Shown here: positions 16,810-24,201 of the stretch, piece by piece
Numbering within the stretch: position 1 is the first letter of the stretch
Layout: every line of letters begins with the position of its first letter
Source of the DNA: Deltaproteobacteria bacterium
GTDB taxonomy: Bacteria; Desulfobacterota; Desulfuromonadia; Desulfuromonadales; Geopsychrobacteraceae
Direction: 5' to 3'
Assembly (NCBI GenBank): GCA_024276905.1
Contig: JAJRWF010000070.1
Span: 1 to 34,010, forward strand
Length of the DNA stretch: 34,010 nucleotides
Program-made: the position numbers and the translations under genes
The notes under the pieces: model-generated
Told to the model about the DNA's origin: nothing
Databases searched by the model: none
What the model saw: only the letters and a program-made list of their open reading frames with translations

Positions 16810-16838
16810 TTGACAGCGGTTTCCTGCTTGGTTATCGT
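16810..16838 (+). promoter_or_regulatory. sigma-70 promoter of the ilv leader
   Basis: TTGACA (16810-16815), an exact 17-bp spacer and TATCGT (16833-16838) form a good sigma-70 promoter. The transcript would start near 16845 and contain a short leader with a ribosome binding site before the leader peptide at 16863. Confidence 0.7.
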
Positions 16839-16862
16839 GCGGGGAACAAAGGAGTTAAAACA

Positions 16863-16916
16863 ATGTTTCGTTACCTGGTACCAATCGTCCTGCTGCTAGT
16901 CGTCGTCGTTAACTGA
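16863..16916 (+). CDS. ilvL: branched-chain amino acid leader peptide (attenuator)
   Basis: The 17-residue peptide MFRYLVPIVLLLVVVVN has 11 of 17 residues as Val, Leu or Ile, including four consecutive Val codons just before the stop. The ATG is preceded by AAAGGAG (16848-16854). It sits between a sigma-70 promoter and a terminator upstream of ilvB. Stalling at the Val/Leu codons when charged tRNA is scarce would free the downstream antiterminator. The gene is recognised by this architecture. Confidence 0.85.
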   Translation: MFRYLVPIVLLLVVVVN

Positions 16917-16957
16917 CGACTCGTGGCTGCCTTGGTCTGATTGGAACCAGCATCAAT

Positions 16958-17050
16958 CGAAGGGAAGCACGGGATCAGATGCCCGGTGCTCCTTCGCAGA
17001 AATAACATCGAAGGCCACGGGCACCCTCCCGGGGCCTTTTCTATTTTTAT
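16958..17050 (+). terminator. ilv transcription attenuator (alternative hairpins and terminator)
   Basis: Three alternative pairings are visible. The first stem pairs CGAAGG (16958-16963) with CCTTCG (16991-16996), with inner AGCAC/GTGCT pairs. The antiterminator pairs GCCCG and CCTTCG (16981-16996) with CGAAGG and CGGGC (17009-17022). The terminator pairs GGCCACGGG (17013-17021) with CCCGGGGCC (17028-17036) and is followed by a T-rich run (17037-17049). This is classical 1:2/2:3/3:4 attenuation controlled by the leader peptide. Confidence 0.85.
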
Positions 17051-17122
17051 CCCGTGACATTTGGTCGCTGACATCGAATGGCGGGTTTTATGGCTATCTG
17101 ATACGAGGTCGAGGAGAGCGCA

Positions 17123-18805
17123 ATGAAAATTGGGGCAGAAATTTTACTGGACTGTTTGAAACGGGAGGGTGTTGACACCATTTTCGGCTATCCCGGTGCC
17201 CGGACCCTGCTGGTGCATGATGCACTGATGGGTGATCGGGAATTGCGTCATATTCTGGTGCGTCATGAGCAGGGCGCTGCTCACGCTGCTGATGGCTATG
17301 CCCGTACCACCGGCAAGGTCGGTGTTTGCCTGACCACTTCGGGCCCGGGGGCTACCAATCTGGTCACCGGCATCGCCACCGCCTTTATGGATTCGGTACC
17401 GATGGTTGCCCTGACCTGTCAGGTCACGACCACCGATATCGGCAATGATGCCTTTCAGGAGGCGGATATGGCGGGGATTTCCCGCCCGATCACCAAGCAT
17501 AATTATGTAGTGACCGATGTCCGTGATCTGGCGCGCATTATCCGTGAAGCCTTTCATATCGCCCGCACCCGGCGTCCCGGCCCGGTACTGGTCGACCTGC
17601 CGAGTGACGTGCTGGCGGCAAAATGCAATGCCGAGATCCCCGAGCTGGTCAAACGCCGGGGCTATCAGGAAAAACCGACCGCTAACGCCAAGCAGCTGAA
17701 AAAGGCTGCGGTCTTGATCAACAAGGCAAAAAAACCGCTTCTGTATGTCGGCGGCGGCATCACCCTGTCGGGCAGTGCCGACAAGATGTGCGCCCTGGCA
17801 GAAAAGGCCGGAATCCCGGTGACCCATACCCTGATGGGGGTCGGGGTGATCGACACGAAATCACCGCTGTCGGTCGGGATGCTCGGCATGTATGGAGCAT
17901 GGTACGCCAATATGGCGGTTAGCGAGTGCGACTGTCTGATTGCTATCGGGGTGCGTTTCGATGACCGGGTGACCGGCAAGGTCGATACCTTTGCGCGCAA
18001 AGCCAAGATTATTCATATCGACATCGATCCTTCGAGTATCTTCAAGGTGGTTGCCGATGGTCTGCCGATTGTTTGTGATGCCACCGAAGCGCTCGAAAAG
18101 CTGCTGGAACTGGTGGAGCCGAATGCACATCCGCAGTGGCTCGCCGAGATCGACGCCTGGAAAGAAAAAGGTCCGCTGCCGCGTCCGCAGCGCGATCATC
18201 TGGTACCCCACGAGGTGATGGAGGCGATCGAACAGGTCTGCGGGGATACCCCGGTGGTGGCTTCCGATGTCGGCCTGTCGCAGATGTGGACCGCCAACTA
18301 TCTGCCCTTCAGCGGCCCGCGCCAGTACATCACCAGCGGCGGTCTGGGGACCATGGGTTTTGCGCTGCCGGCCGCGATGGGGGCGGCAATGGGCAACAAG
18401 GACCGGCCGATTTTTGCCATCAATGGTGACGGTGCTTTTCAGATGAACTGTCAGGAGCTGGCAACCTGTGCTCAATACCGGATTCCGGTCAAGTGCATCA
18501 TCCTCAATAACGGCAAGCTCGGCATGGTGCGCCAGTTCCAGAAGGTTTTTCTGGAGTCACGTTTCGCCTCGACCTGCCTGGGTCCACCGGTCGATTTCTG
18601 CATGGTCGCCCGCGGTTTCGGAGTCAAGGCATTGCGCGCCAAAGGCAAGGAGGATCTGGTCGCTGTCCTCAAAGAGGCGATGCTGGTCGACGGACCGGTG
18701 GTGATCGACGTGCCGATCCATCCCGATTGCTACTCCTTCCCGATGGTGCCGCCCGGTCGTAAGGCGACCGAGATGATCTTCGATGCCGATGAGTGGCAAG
18801 GCTGA
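17123..18805 (+). CDS. ilvB: acetolactate synthase large subunit
   Basis: The product has 560 residues, typical for AHAS large subunits. It makes 2-acetolactate or 2-aceto-2-hydroxybutyrate from pyruvate in Val/Leu/Ile synthesis, using ThDP, Mg2+ and FAD. Seen are the catalytic Glu49 in VRHEQGAAHAADGYAR, the SGPGATN segment, and the ThDP motif GDGAFQMNCQEL ending in ILNN (about 434-462). The usual GYPGGAVxPxYDAL is replaced by GYPGARTLLVHDAL and the usual LNNGYLGMVRQ by LNNGKLGMVRQ, so it is a divergent subfamily. The start has GAGGAGAG upstream. No ilvN regulatory subunit or ilvC follows; the next gene is an unrelated hydrolase. The attenuator argues for an anabolic role. Confidence 0.9.
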   Translation: MKIGAEILLDCLKREGVDTIFGYPGARTLLVHDALMGDRELRHILVRHEQGAAHAADGYARTTGKVGVCLTTSGPGATNLVTGIATAFMDSVPMVALTCQVTTTDIGNDAFQEADMAGISRPITKHNYVVTDVRDLARIIREAFHIARTRRPGPVLVDLPSDVLAAKCNAEIPELVKRRGYQEKPTANAKQLKKAAVLINKAKKPLLYVGGGITLSGSADKMCALAEKAGIPVTHTLMGVGVIDTKSPLSVGMLGMYGAWYANMAVSECDCLIAIGVRFDDRVTGKVDTFARKAKIIHIDIDPSSIFKVVADGLPIVCDATEALEKLLELVEPNAHPQWLAEIDAWKEKGPLPRPQRDHLVPHEVMEAIEQVCGDTPVVASDVGLSQMWTANYLPFSGPRQYITSGGLGTMGFALPAAMGAAMGNKDRPIFAINGDGAFQMNCQELATCAQYRIPVKCIILNNGKLGMVRQFQKVFLESRFASTCLGPPVDFCMVARGFGVKALRAKGKEDLVAVLKEAMLVDGPVVIDVPIHPDCYSFPMVPPGRKATEMIFDADEWQG

Positions 18806-18876
18806 AGCTATTGATGGCGGTCAGGGTCTGATTGATCAGCTCTGGTCGCCGTTTTTATTGTGGAGGGTGTTTTCGT

Positions 18877-19629
18877 ATGACAGAGGACCTGCTTGACCAT
18901 CCGCTGATCGGCGGACGTTATTTCTTTCCGCAGCTGGGTGAACTCGAAAATCCCTGGTGGGTCGACTGCGATGATGCCCGACTGGCCTGCAGTTACCACG
19001 AAATCGATCCACAGGCGAAAACCCTGATCCATTTTCATGGCAACGGCGAGATCGTCGATGATTATCTCGGCCCCTTTGTCGAACAGATACTGGCTTGCGG
19101 CTGCAACTGTCTGTTGGCTGAATATCGCGGCTATGGTCTTTCGAGCGGTCGCCCGCAGCTGGGCCGGATGTTTGACGATGTCAGAGCAACGGTCGCAAGT
19201 CTCGATTGTGATCCGCAGTCATTGATCTTCTTCGGTCGCAGCGTCGGTTCGCTCTTTGCGCTCGAAGCGGCGCGGCTCTACCCGCAGGCCGCCGGGCTGA
19301 TTATCGAAAGCGGTATTGCCGATCTGCTTGAACGTTTGCTGCTGCGCGTCAATCCGGCCGAGCTTGGTGTCAGTCCTCAGCAGTTTGCTGCAGCAGTTCA
19401 TAACCGCTTCAACCCGCGGCAGAGCCTGGCCGATTTTGACGGCAGCCTGCTGGTGATACACTCCCGACATGACGGGCTGGTCGACCTGCACCACGGCGAA
19501 CAGCTCTACGCCTGGGGCGGCCCGCGCAAAACCCTCAAGATTTTCCCGCACGGCGATCACAACAGCATCCTGTTTGCCAATTTCGAGGAATATTTCGCCG
19601 AAGTTGGTGATTTTGTTGCGGCGCTTTAA
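18877..19629 (+). CDS. alpha/beta hydrolase
   Basis: The product has 250 residues from the ATG at 18877, with GGAGGG at 18862-18867; a longer upstream frame from 18832 lacks this support. The alpha/beta-hydrolase fold is shown by LIHFHGNGE (oxyanion region), the nucleophile elbow FFGRSVGS with Ser about residue 121, Asp in HSRHDGLVD and a C-terminal His in FPHGDHNS. This pattern is close to the BEM46/FrsA-like group of serine hydrolases. The substrate is unknown. It lies 71 bp after ilvB and may be co-transcribed. Confidence 0.85.
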   Translation: MTEDLLDHPLIGGRYFFPQLGELENPWWVDCDDARLACSYHEIDPQAKTLIHFHGNGEIVDDYLGPFVEQILACGCNCLLAEYRGYGLSSGRPQLGRMFDDVRATVASLDCDPQSLIFFGRSVGSLFALEAARLYPQAAGLIIESGIADLLERLLLRVNPAELGVSPQQFAAAVHNRFNPRQSLADFDGSLLVIHSRHDGLVDLHHGEQLYAWGGPRKTLKIFPHGDHNSILFANFEEYFAEVGDFVAAL

Positions 19630-19728
19630 CGCAGAAGGGTGGGAGACCAACTCTTCTCTCTACCCATTGATCCTCATTTTCCGGAAAACCCCTTTAGCCT
19701 CGGGATGACTTCTGCTTCTGGATACAGA

Positions 19729-19791
19729 CCGGATAAGGCAAGCTGGTGGAATAAAAGACCCGGGTTTTTCTTGCCTCCGGCAGTTATCCGG
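19729..19791. repeat. nested inverted repeat between convergent genes
   Basis: CCGGATAA (19729-19736) then GGCAAG (19737-19742) are matched in order by CTTGCC (19770-19775) and TTATCCGG (19784-19791). A further overlapping pair is TTGCCTC (19771-19777) with GAGGCAA (19803-19809), followed by AAAAAG. The hydrolase gene ends upstream and the Nudix gene ends on the other strand, so it could be a bidirectional terminator or a mobile intergenic repeat unit. Confidence 0.45.
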
Positions 19792-19837
19792 GATTTTATC
19801 CTGAGGCAAAAAAGATGTAACGAGGGGGGATGACCGG

Positions 19838-20431
19838 TCAGGAATTCAGGGTCTCGATTCCCAGCGCGACAAAAAATCTTTGCAGAATCCGGTAACTGAT
19901 TCCCCACAGAAAATGGTCACAGTAGCCATCCAGTTCGATGGTCGGATGGCTGTGATGACTGTTGCGGTATTCGAAAGTACGCTGTCGGTTACGTTCCGGT
20001 TCGAGCAGCACCTTGAGCGGTACGCAGAAGGTGTTGACCACTTCACCGTTCAGAGTCACCGGCGGCAGTTCATTTAACTGGTAGATGTGGCAGGCGATAC
20101 TGACCGGCAGGTAGGCGCCGCTGATCGATCCCAGGGTGCCGAGGTAGGCTTCTTGCGGCAGGATGATGCCGATTTCTTCAAAGGTTTCGCGTTCGGCCGT
20201 CGCGCGACTGTCTGCGTCCTGCTTTTCGACACCGCCGCCCGGAAAGGCGACATCTCCCGACCAGGGGTCACCTTCAAATTCGGCGCGGCGGATAAAGAGC
20301 AGTTCTTCGGCGGCGGAATTTCCAATCAGGATCATCGCTACCGCTGTGCGGCGTTTCCCCACGACAGATTCAGGCTTGGGTGCTTGAGCCAGCTGATTGC
20401 AGATATCATTGCGGTTGAACGGTACGGACAT
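19838..20431 (-). CDS. Nudix hydrolase (CoA pyrophosphatase-like)
   Basis: The product has 197 residues. The Nudix box is visible as FPGGGVEKQDADSRATAERE followed by TFEEIGI, with the REx2EExG core. The segment before it (LLFIRRAEFEGDPWSGDVAFPGG) matches the coenzyme A / NUDT7-like subgroup, which hydrolyses nucleoside diphosphates linked to another moiety using Mg2+. The start ATG at 20431 lies 9 bp after the stop of the EF-P-like gene on the same strand, so the two are probably co-transcribed. The exact substrate is uncertain. Confidence 0.85.
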   Translation of the reverse strand: MSVPFNRNDICNQLAQAPKPESVVGKRRTAVAMILIGNSAAEELLFIRRAEFEGDPWSGDVAFPGGGVEKQDADSRATAERETFEEIGIILPQEAYLGTLGSISGAYLPVSIACHIYQLNELPPVTLNGEVVNTFCVPLKVLLEPERNRQRTFEYRNSHHSHPTIELDGYCDHFLWGISYRILQRFFVALGIETLNS

Positions 20432-20440
20432 CGGAATTCT

Positions 20441-21001
20441 TCAGGCGCGTGAAACGAAACGGCATTCTCGGGTATCGACCTTGATCCGCTCGCCGGCTTC
20501 GAGATAGGCCGGAACCTGGAGGCTGATCCCGGTTTCAAGGATTGCTTCCTTGGTCTGGGCCTGGGCGGTGGCATTTTTGATCGCCGGGGCGGTTTCGCTG
20601 ACCAGCAATTCAACCACCATTGCCGGTTCGAGGGTGACGACCTGTTCGTTGTAGACGCCGAGAGTCAGTTCGGTTCCGTCGAGCAGGTAGCCCTTGACCG
20701 TGTCGTAGATATCGCCGCCGACTTCAAACTGCTCGTAGCTTTCCAGGTCCATGAAGATGCCCTGATCGCCATCGGCATAGAGGAATTGTCCCTTGCGCCG
20801 GGCAAAGTCGGCCTCATCGATGCGGTCGCCTGATTTAAAGGTTTCGTTCAGTACCTGACCGGTCAGCAGGTTGCGGAACTTGGTTTTGATCAGGGTGTTG
20901 CCGCCGCGGGCGGTCGGTGATTGGGAACTGATGTCAAGGATGGTACAGGGAGCGTTGTTGAACTGGATGACCAGCCCCCGTTTAAGATCTGATGCGTTCA
21001 T
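20441..21001 (-). CDS. yeiP: EF-P-like protein, YeiP/EfpL type
   Basis: The product has 186 residues from the ATG at 21001 (preceded on its strand by GGAAGGAATTC); a longer frame to 21088 is not supported. It has the three-domain EF-P layout. The domain I loop reads SPTARGGNTL, matching the YeiP/EfpL loop, rather than the PGKG loop of canonical EF-P with its modified lysine. An arginine therefore stands at the tip. These paralogues bind between the ribosomal P and E sites and relieve stalling at proline and other difficult motifs. It precedes the Nudix gene by 9 bp on the same strand. Confidence 0.88.
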   Translation of the reverse strand: MNASDLKRGLVIQFNNAPCTILDISSQSPTARGGNTLIKTKFRNLLTGQVLNETFKSGDRIDEADFARRKGQFLYADGDQGIFMDLESYEQFEVGGDIYDTVKGYLLDGTELTLGVYNEQVVTLEPAMVVELLVSETAPAIKNATAQAQTKEAILETGISLQVPAYLEAGERIKVDTRECRFVSRA

Positions 21002-21095
21002 GCGGGTAGAATTCCTTCCCTGTTCTGATTCGATACTTAAGTGTGTATTGCGTTGATCATAACATAGCCCCAGCTGCTGTTGGAGCATTCACGTT

Positions 21096-21437
21096 TCAGT
21101 TTTTGCGCCGTCCCTTGGGTTGTCGGCGGCGGCGGGGGCGACTTGTTTCAGCCTCGGTTATCGGTTCCGGGATTTGTTTTTCACGCGCGGCGCAGACCCT
21201 GATACAGCGATTGATCAACAGGGCTCCATCGAGGGTGTTGATCGCATCCCTGGTTTCGGCATCCGTTGCCATGCGCACATAGGCTCGGCCGCTGAACTGT
21301 CCCGATCTGGGATCGTTGAGCATGTGAATGGCACGGACAGTGCCGCAGACCGAAAACAGCTTGCGGATGTCTTCTTCGACGACCTCGAATGAGATGTCGG
21401 CAACATAGATCTCTTTGATTCTGGGTTTGTTTCTCAT
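21096..21437 (-). CDS. single-RRM RNA-binding protein
   Basis: The product has 113 residues from the ATG at 21437. One RNA recognition motif occupies residues about 8-82, with RNP2 IYVADI and RNP1 SGRAYVRM. A basic Arg/Pro/Lys-rich tail (RPRRRRQPKGRRKN) follows. RNP1 has Tyr at one aromatic position and lacks the usual Phe at the other. Such stand-alone RRM proteins occur in cyanobacteria and deltaproteobacteria and are often cold-inducible. The target RNA is unknown. A longer frame to 21485 lacks a ribosome binding site. Confidence 0.85.
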   Translation of the reverse strand: MRNKPRIKEIYVADISFEVVEEDIRKLFSVCGTVRAIHMLNDPRSGQFSGRAYVRMATDAETRDAINTLDGALLINRCIRVCAAREKQIPEPITEAETSRPRRRRQPKGRRKN

Positions 21438-21612
21438 TGTGTCGGTCTTTCTCTGTGCACTCAAGAGTTTCGGTTGCAGCCGCACGGGGCGCCTGTCGTA
21501 CTACGCTAACATTGCCGGGGAGGTGTTTTCAATTGACCTTTTACGTTTCTTCTCCATCCGGGTTAAACTTGAGCGGTCAGCTTGGATTTTTACCTGTTTC
21601 GCAGGAGCAGAA

Positions 21613-22479
21613 ATGGACAGCGTTTACCTGAACGGAAAATTTATCAAAAGTACCGAGGCGAAGATTTCGGTTTTTGATCAGGGCTTTCTCTACGGCGACG
21701 GCATTTATGAAAGTTTTCGCTCGATCGGCACGCATCTTTATCAATTCTCCCAACATTACCAGCGTCTCTGCCAGTCGGCTGATGCGCTTGGTTACCAGCT
21801 CCCTTACTACCAGGAAGAATTGGAAAATATCCTGCTGGAACTGCGCACCCGCAACAAACTGACTCAGGCCTATTACCGGATTACGATGACCCGCGGGCGG
21901 GGTGAAATCGGTTTTCAGCGCAATATCAGCAATGATCTGACCTGTTTGATTATTGCCCGCGAATTTCGTGGTTTTGGCGAACTGCACTATCAGCAGGGAA
22001 TCGAACTGCGGGTCGCCGAGACCAGGCGCAACGCTCCCGAAGCGATCAATCCCAAGATCAAGTCGATCAGCAATCTCAACAGTCTGCTCGGGAAACTTGA
22101 AGCGAAACAGGCGAATGTTTTCGAGGTGATCATGCTCAACAACAAGGAGCAGATCTGCGAAGGGGCGGCTTCGAATATTTTCTGGATCAGAGAAGGGTGC
22201 GTCTATACGCCATCTGCTGCGACCGGCCTGCTTGAAGGGGTGACCCGCGCGACGATCATCCGGCTCTGCAAAGAACAGCTCGGACTTCCGGTGATTGCAG
22301 GAGAGTACGGATTGTCGGAACTGAAAACCTGCGATGAAGTTTTTATCACTTCGACCTCACTTGAAGTGATGCCGGTGGCTCGGGTGGACGACTTGACGAT
22401 CAATCAGGGTCAGGCCGGACCTGTGGCCCGGCAGTTGCGAGAAGCCTTGCATCGGGATATGGGGTTGCAGGCAGACTGA
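21613..22479 (+). CDS. class IV PLP aminotransferase (IlvE/D-amino acid transaminase/PabC family)
   Basis: The product has 288 residues from the ATG at 21613, with AGGAG at 21603-21607; the frame extends upstream to 21415 but without support. Fold-type IV features are VFDQGFLYGDGIYESFR at the N-terminus, the Schiff-base lysine in PKIKSISNLNSLLGK (about 155), CEGAASNIFW (about 183) and the C-terminal EVFITSTSLEVMPV. The members of this family (branched-chain aminotransferase, D-alanine aminotransferase and aminodeoxychorismate lyase) cannot be told apart safely here. The nearby ilvB makes a branched-chain role possible. Confidence 0.85.
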   Translation: MDSVYLNGKFIKSTEAKISVFDQGFLYGDGIYESFRSIGTHLYQFSQHYQRLCQSADALGYQLPYYQEELENILLELRTRNKLTQAYYRITMTRGRGEIGFQRNISNDLTCLIIAREFRGFGELHYQQGIELRVAETRRNAPEAINPKIKSISNLNSLLGKLEAKQANVFEVIMLNNKEQICEGAASNIFWIREGCVYTPSAATGLLEGVTRATIIRLCKEQLGLPVIAGEYGLSELKTCDEVFITSTSLEVMPVARVDDLTINQGQAGPVARQLREALHRDMGLQAD

Positions 22480-22577
22480 TTTCGGTTTCTTTGCGCTCTG
22501 GTATCATCCCCCCCCGCCGATTTGATAATAACGTCAAACAGGATTGCCTCCACTGCAGTTTACGCTAAAAGTTATCC

Positions 22578-22609
22578 TTGACACCGTACCATAGTACGGC
22601 ACCTATGCT
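22578..22609 (+). promoter_or_regulatory. MerR-type mercury promoter/operator 1
   Basis: TTGACA (22578-22583) and TATGCT (22604-22609) are separated by 20 bp instead of 17, the overlong spacer typical of MerR-activated promoters. The spacer holds the perfect dyad CCGTACCATAGTACGG (22584-22599), with the GTAC-N4-GTAC core known from Tn501/Tn21 mer operators. It drives merR and the genes after it, so MerR is autoregulated. Confidence 0.9.
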
Positions 22610-22628
22610 TGAAATCAGGGAGAAAAGA

Positions 22629-23045
22629 ATGAGCCGTTTAACCATCGGTCATGCCGCCAAACTTTCGGGCGTCGGTGTAGAAACGATCCGTTTCTATGAG
22701 CGTCAAAAGCTCATTGAACAACCACCAAAACCGAGCAGTGGCTACCGTCGTTACCCGCCGGAAACAGTGCGGAAAGTTCGTTTTATCCGCCGCGCCAAGG
22801 AGATCGGCTTTTCCCTGCGCGAAATTCGTGAATTGCTCGGTTTTTATTTCGATACGCAGATCAGTTGCGAAGAGGTTCAGCAACGGACCAAGGTGAAAAT
22901 TGCCGACATGGATGACAGAATCTCCGCTCTGAAAAAAATGAAAACAACGCTGCAGGCATTGGTCGATGAATGTGGCAATCGGGATGGCGCGTGTCCGATT
23001 CTCGAGGCTTTGGCCGAATCTCCCAAGCAGGAGCATAAAGCATGA
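22629..23045 (+). CDS. merR: mercury-responsive MerR regulator
   Basis: The product has 138 residues from the ATG at 22629, with GGGAGAAAAG upstream. The longer TTG frame at 22578 would start inside the -35 box. The N-terminal winged helix-turn-helix reads RLTIGHAAKLSGVGVETIRFYERQ. A dimerisation helix and metal-binding C-terminus follow. Cys80, Cys115 and Cys122 correspond to the three Hg(II)-binding cysteines of Tn501 MerR, and the C-terminus GACPILEAL is typical. It activates its own 20-bp-spacer promoter on Hg(II) binding. The stop overlaps the merT start by 4 bp. Confidence 0.92.
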   Translation: MSRLTIGHAAKLSGVGVETIRFYERQKLIEQPPKPSSGYRRYPPETVRKVRFIRRAKEIGFSLREIRELLGFYFDTQISCEEVQQRTKVKIADMDDRISALKKMKTTLQALVDECGNRDGACPILEALAESPKQEHKA

Positions 23046-23428
23046 ACTCTGTTGGATCTCAAAAGAAAGATTATTTTATGGAAACGATAAAAGTGTCCCC
23101 CCAAGGCGAGAAAAAACTGCTTGGTCTCGGCTTGATCGGTGCGCTGATAACCGGCTTCCTGGCCTCGGCCTGTTGTATTGGCCCACTGCTGCTGGTTTTT
23201 CTCGGTATCGGCAGTACGGGTGCTCTGGTCGCCCTGGGCCCATATCGTCCCTTTTTCATGGTCGTTACCATGCTGTTTTTAGGGGGGGGATTCTATGTTG
23301 CCTATCTCAAGCCTAAGGCTGTTTGCTGTGGCACAGGGGATAAAAGAGTCCAGAAAATCCTGCTCTGGTTCGTTAGCCTGCTTGCGCTGGGAATATTGTT
23401 CTTCCCGCAAATCATGCCACTTATTTAG
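23042..23428 (+). CDS. merT: mercuric ion transport protein MerT
   Basis: The product has 128 residues from the ATG at 23042, which overlaps the merR stop and has GGAG at 23030-23033; ATG 23078 is an alternative. It has three membrane helices. Helix 1 holds the Cys pair in ASACCIGPLLLVFLGIGSTG, and the loop after helix 2 holds a second pair in KAVCCGTG. GPYRPFFMV and FPQIMPLI match MerT-family landmarks. The protein moves Hg(II) across the inner membrane by thiol exchange. No separate MerP is encoded; the small chaperone that follows may receive the metal inside the cell. Confidence 0.9.
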   Translation: MNSVGSQKKDYFMETIKVSPQGEKKLLGLGLIGALITGFLASACCIGPLLLVFLGIGSTGALVALGPYRPFFMVVTMLFLGGGFYVAYLKPKAVCCGTGDKRVQKILLWFVSLLALGILFFPQIMPLI

Positions 23429-23448
23429 GGCTGAAATGGAACTCTGCT

Positions 23449-23676
23449 ATGAAGCGATTGATCTGTTACTGTTTTGGCCACTCAGAAGCTGACATCCGTC
23501 TGGAAGTTCTAAAAAACACAGGTGTCAGCAACATCCTGGAAGAAATCATTGTGGCGAAAAAAAACGGCAGCTGTCGCTGCGATGAAAAACACCCGGCGGG
23601 GCGCTGATGCCTGAAAGACATCCACCGTGTCGTGGATGCCGCAAGAAAGGAGTTGAGCCTTGACTCTCCAACTTGA
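23449..23676 (+). CDS. [2Fe-2S]-type metallochaperone, probable selenoprotein (TGA = Sec53)
   Basis: Read through one in-frame TGA (23605-23607), this gives 75 residues from the ATG at 23449. The sequence ICYCFGHSEADI - GSCRCDEKHPAGR - U53-C54-LKDI matches the CopZ/BFD-like [2Fe-2S] domain, in which a CC pair normally follows NPxGx. The TGA replaces the first Cys of that pair. Likely ligands are C6, C8, C42, C44 and U53/C54. A near-perfect hairpin starts 11 nt after the TGA. Stopping at the TGA would cut off conserved family sequence. The gene lies between merT and the GDCCVxC gene and overlaps the latter by 17 bp. I infer an intracellular Hg(II) or Cu acceptor whose selenolate binds metal. 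Only a weak ribosome binding site is visible, so translation may depend on merT. Confidence 0.82.
23605..23640 (+). promoter_or_regulatory. bSECIS-like recoding hairpin of the metallochaperone
   Basis: After the UGA (23605-23607), CATCCAC (23619-23625) pairs perfectly with GTGGATG (23632-23638), closing a 6-nt loop CGTGTC that contains G and U. An outer G-C pair (23617 with 23640) extends the stem across an A/C mismatch. Distance from the UGA and the short apical loop with a G fit bacterial SECIS elements read by SelB. Confidence 0.78.
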
Positions 23677-23866
23677 ATCGAAACTGACCTGCCCTCGTTG
23701 CGGACAGGCTGAAACCTTGACCATGCCAACCGATGCCTGTCAGTTTTTCCATCAGTGCAAGGGGTGCGGAATCTTGCTCAAACCGTTGGCTGGCGACTGT
23801 TGCGTCTTCTGCAGCTACGGCGACATTCCCTGTCCGCCGATTCAACAGCAGCGGGGCACCGCTTGA
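23660..23866 (+). CDS. GDCCVxC domain protein
   Basis: The product has 68 residues from a TTG at 23660, with AAGAAAGGAG at 23643-23652. It has two N-terminal CxxC pairs (CPRCG and CKGCG, a zinc-ribbon-like arrangement) and the signature GDCCVFCSYGD at about residues 45-55. This corresponds to the GDCCVxC family, some members of which carry Sec in the first Cys of that motif; here both are Cys. The family is repeatedly found beside mercury transport genes, so a Hg-binding or thiol-relay role is likely but unproven. Its last bases overlap the TTG start of merF. Confidence 0.82.
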   Translation: MTLQLESKLTCPRCGQAETLTMPTDACQFFHQCKGCGILLKPLAGDCCVFCSYGDIPCPPIQQQRGTA

Positions 23867-24087
23867 ATACAAGCGCCAATTATTTACGCAACCGTTTTAT
23901 TGCCGCATTGGTTGGCACTGGTGTGGTTGCGCTCTGCTGCTTTACGCCTGTCCTGGTGTTGTTGCTTGGCGTTGTTGGTTTGAGTGCGATGACCCCTTAT
24001 CTTGATTTTGTGCTGTTGCCAGCGCTGGTTATTCTGATTGTTGTTGCCATCCTTGCATTTAAAAAGTGGAAAATATCACGAACGTAG
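23863..24087 (+). CDS. merF: mercury transport protein MerF
   Basis: The product has 74 residues from a TTG at 23863 that overlaps the stop of the previous gene (TTGA). It has two membrane helices. The first carries VVALCCFTPVLVLLLGVVGLSA, whose CC pair and following FTPVLV are diagnostic for MerF. The second is LDFVLLPALVILIVVAI. MerF imports Hg(II) using vicinal cysteine pairs. The second, C-terminal Cys pair of plasmid MerF proteins is missing: the protein ends KKWKISRT. It is the last gene of the first mer operon. Confidence 0.88.
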   Translation: MNTSANYLRNRFIAALVGTGVVALCCFTPVLVLLLGVVGLSAMTPYLDFVLLPALVILIVVAILAFKKWKISRT

Positions 24088-24201
24088 AACAACTCTCAGA
24101 CAAATGGATATTCTGTATCGCTCCCCTTGCTCCGACCGACTATCTTTCTCTTCAGTGATCTCGCCTCTGGTACTCCAGTCCAGAAATTTTAAAAAAGTCT
24201 C

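Noticed and set aside
22578-22628. N-terminal extension of MerR from a TTG at 22578
   Set aside because: The TTG is the -35 box of the MerR promoter; the ATG at 22629 has a ribosome binding site.
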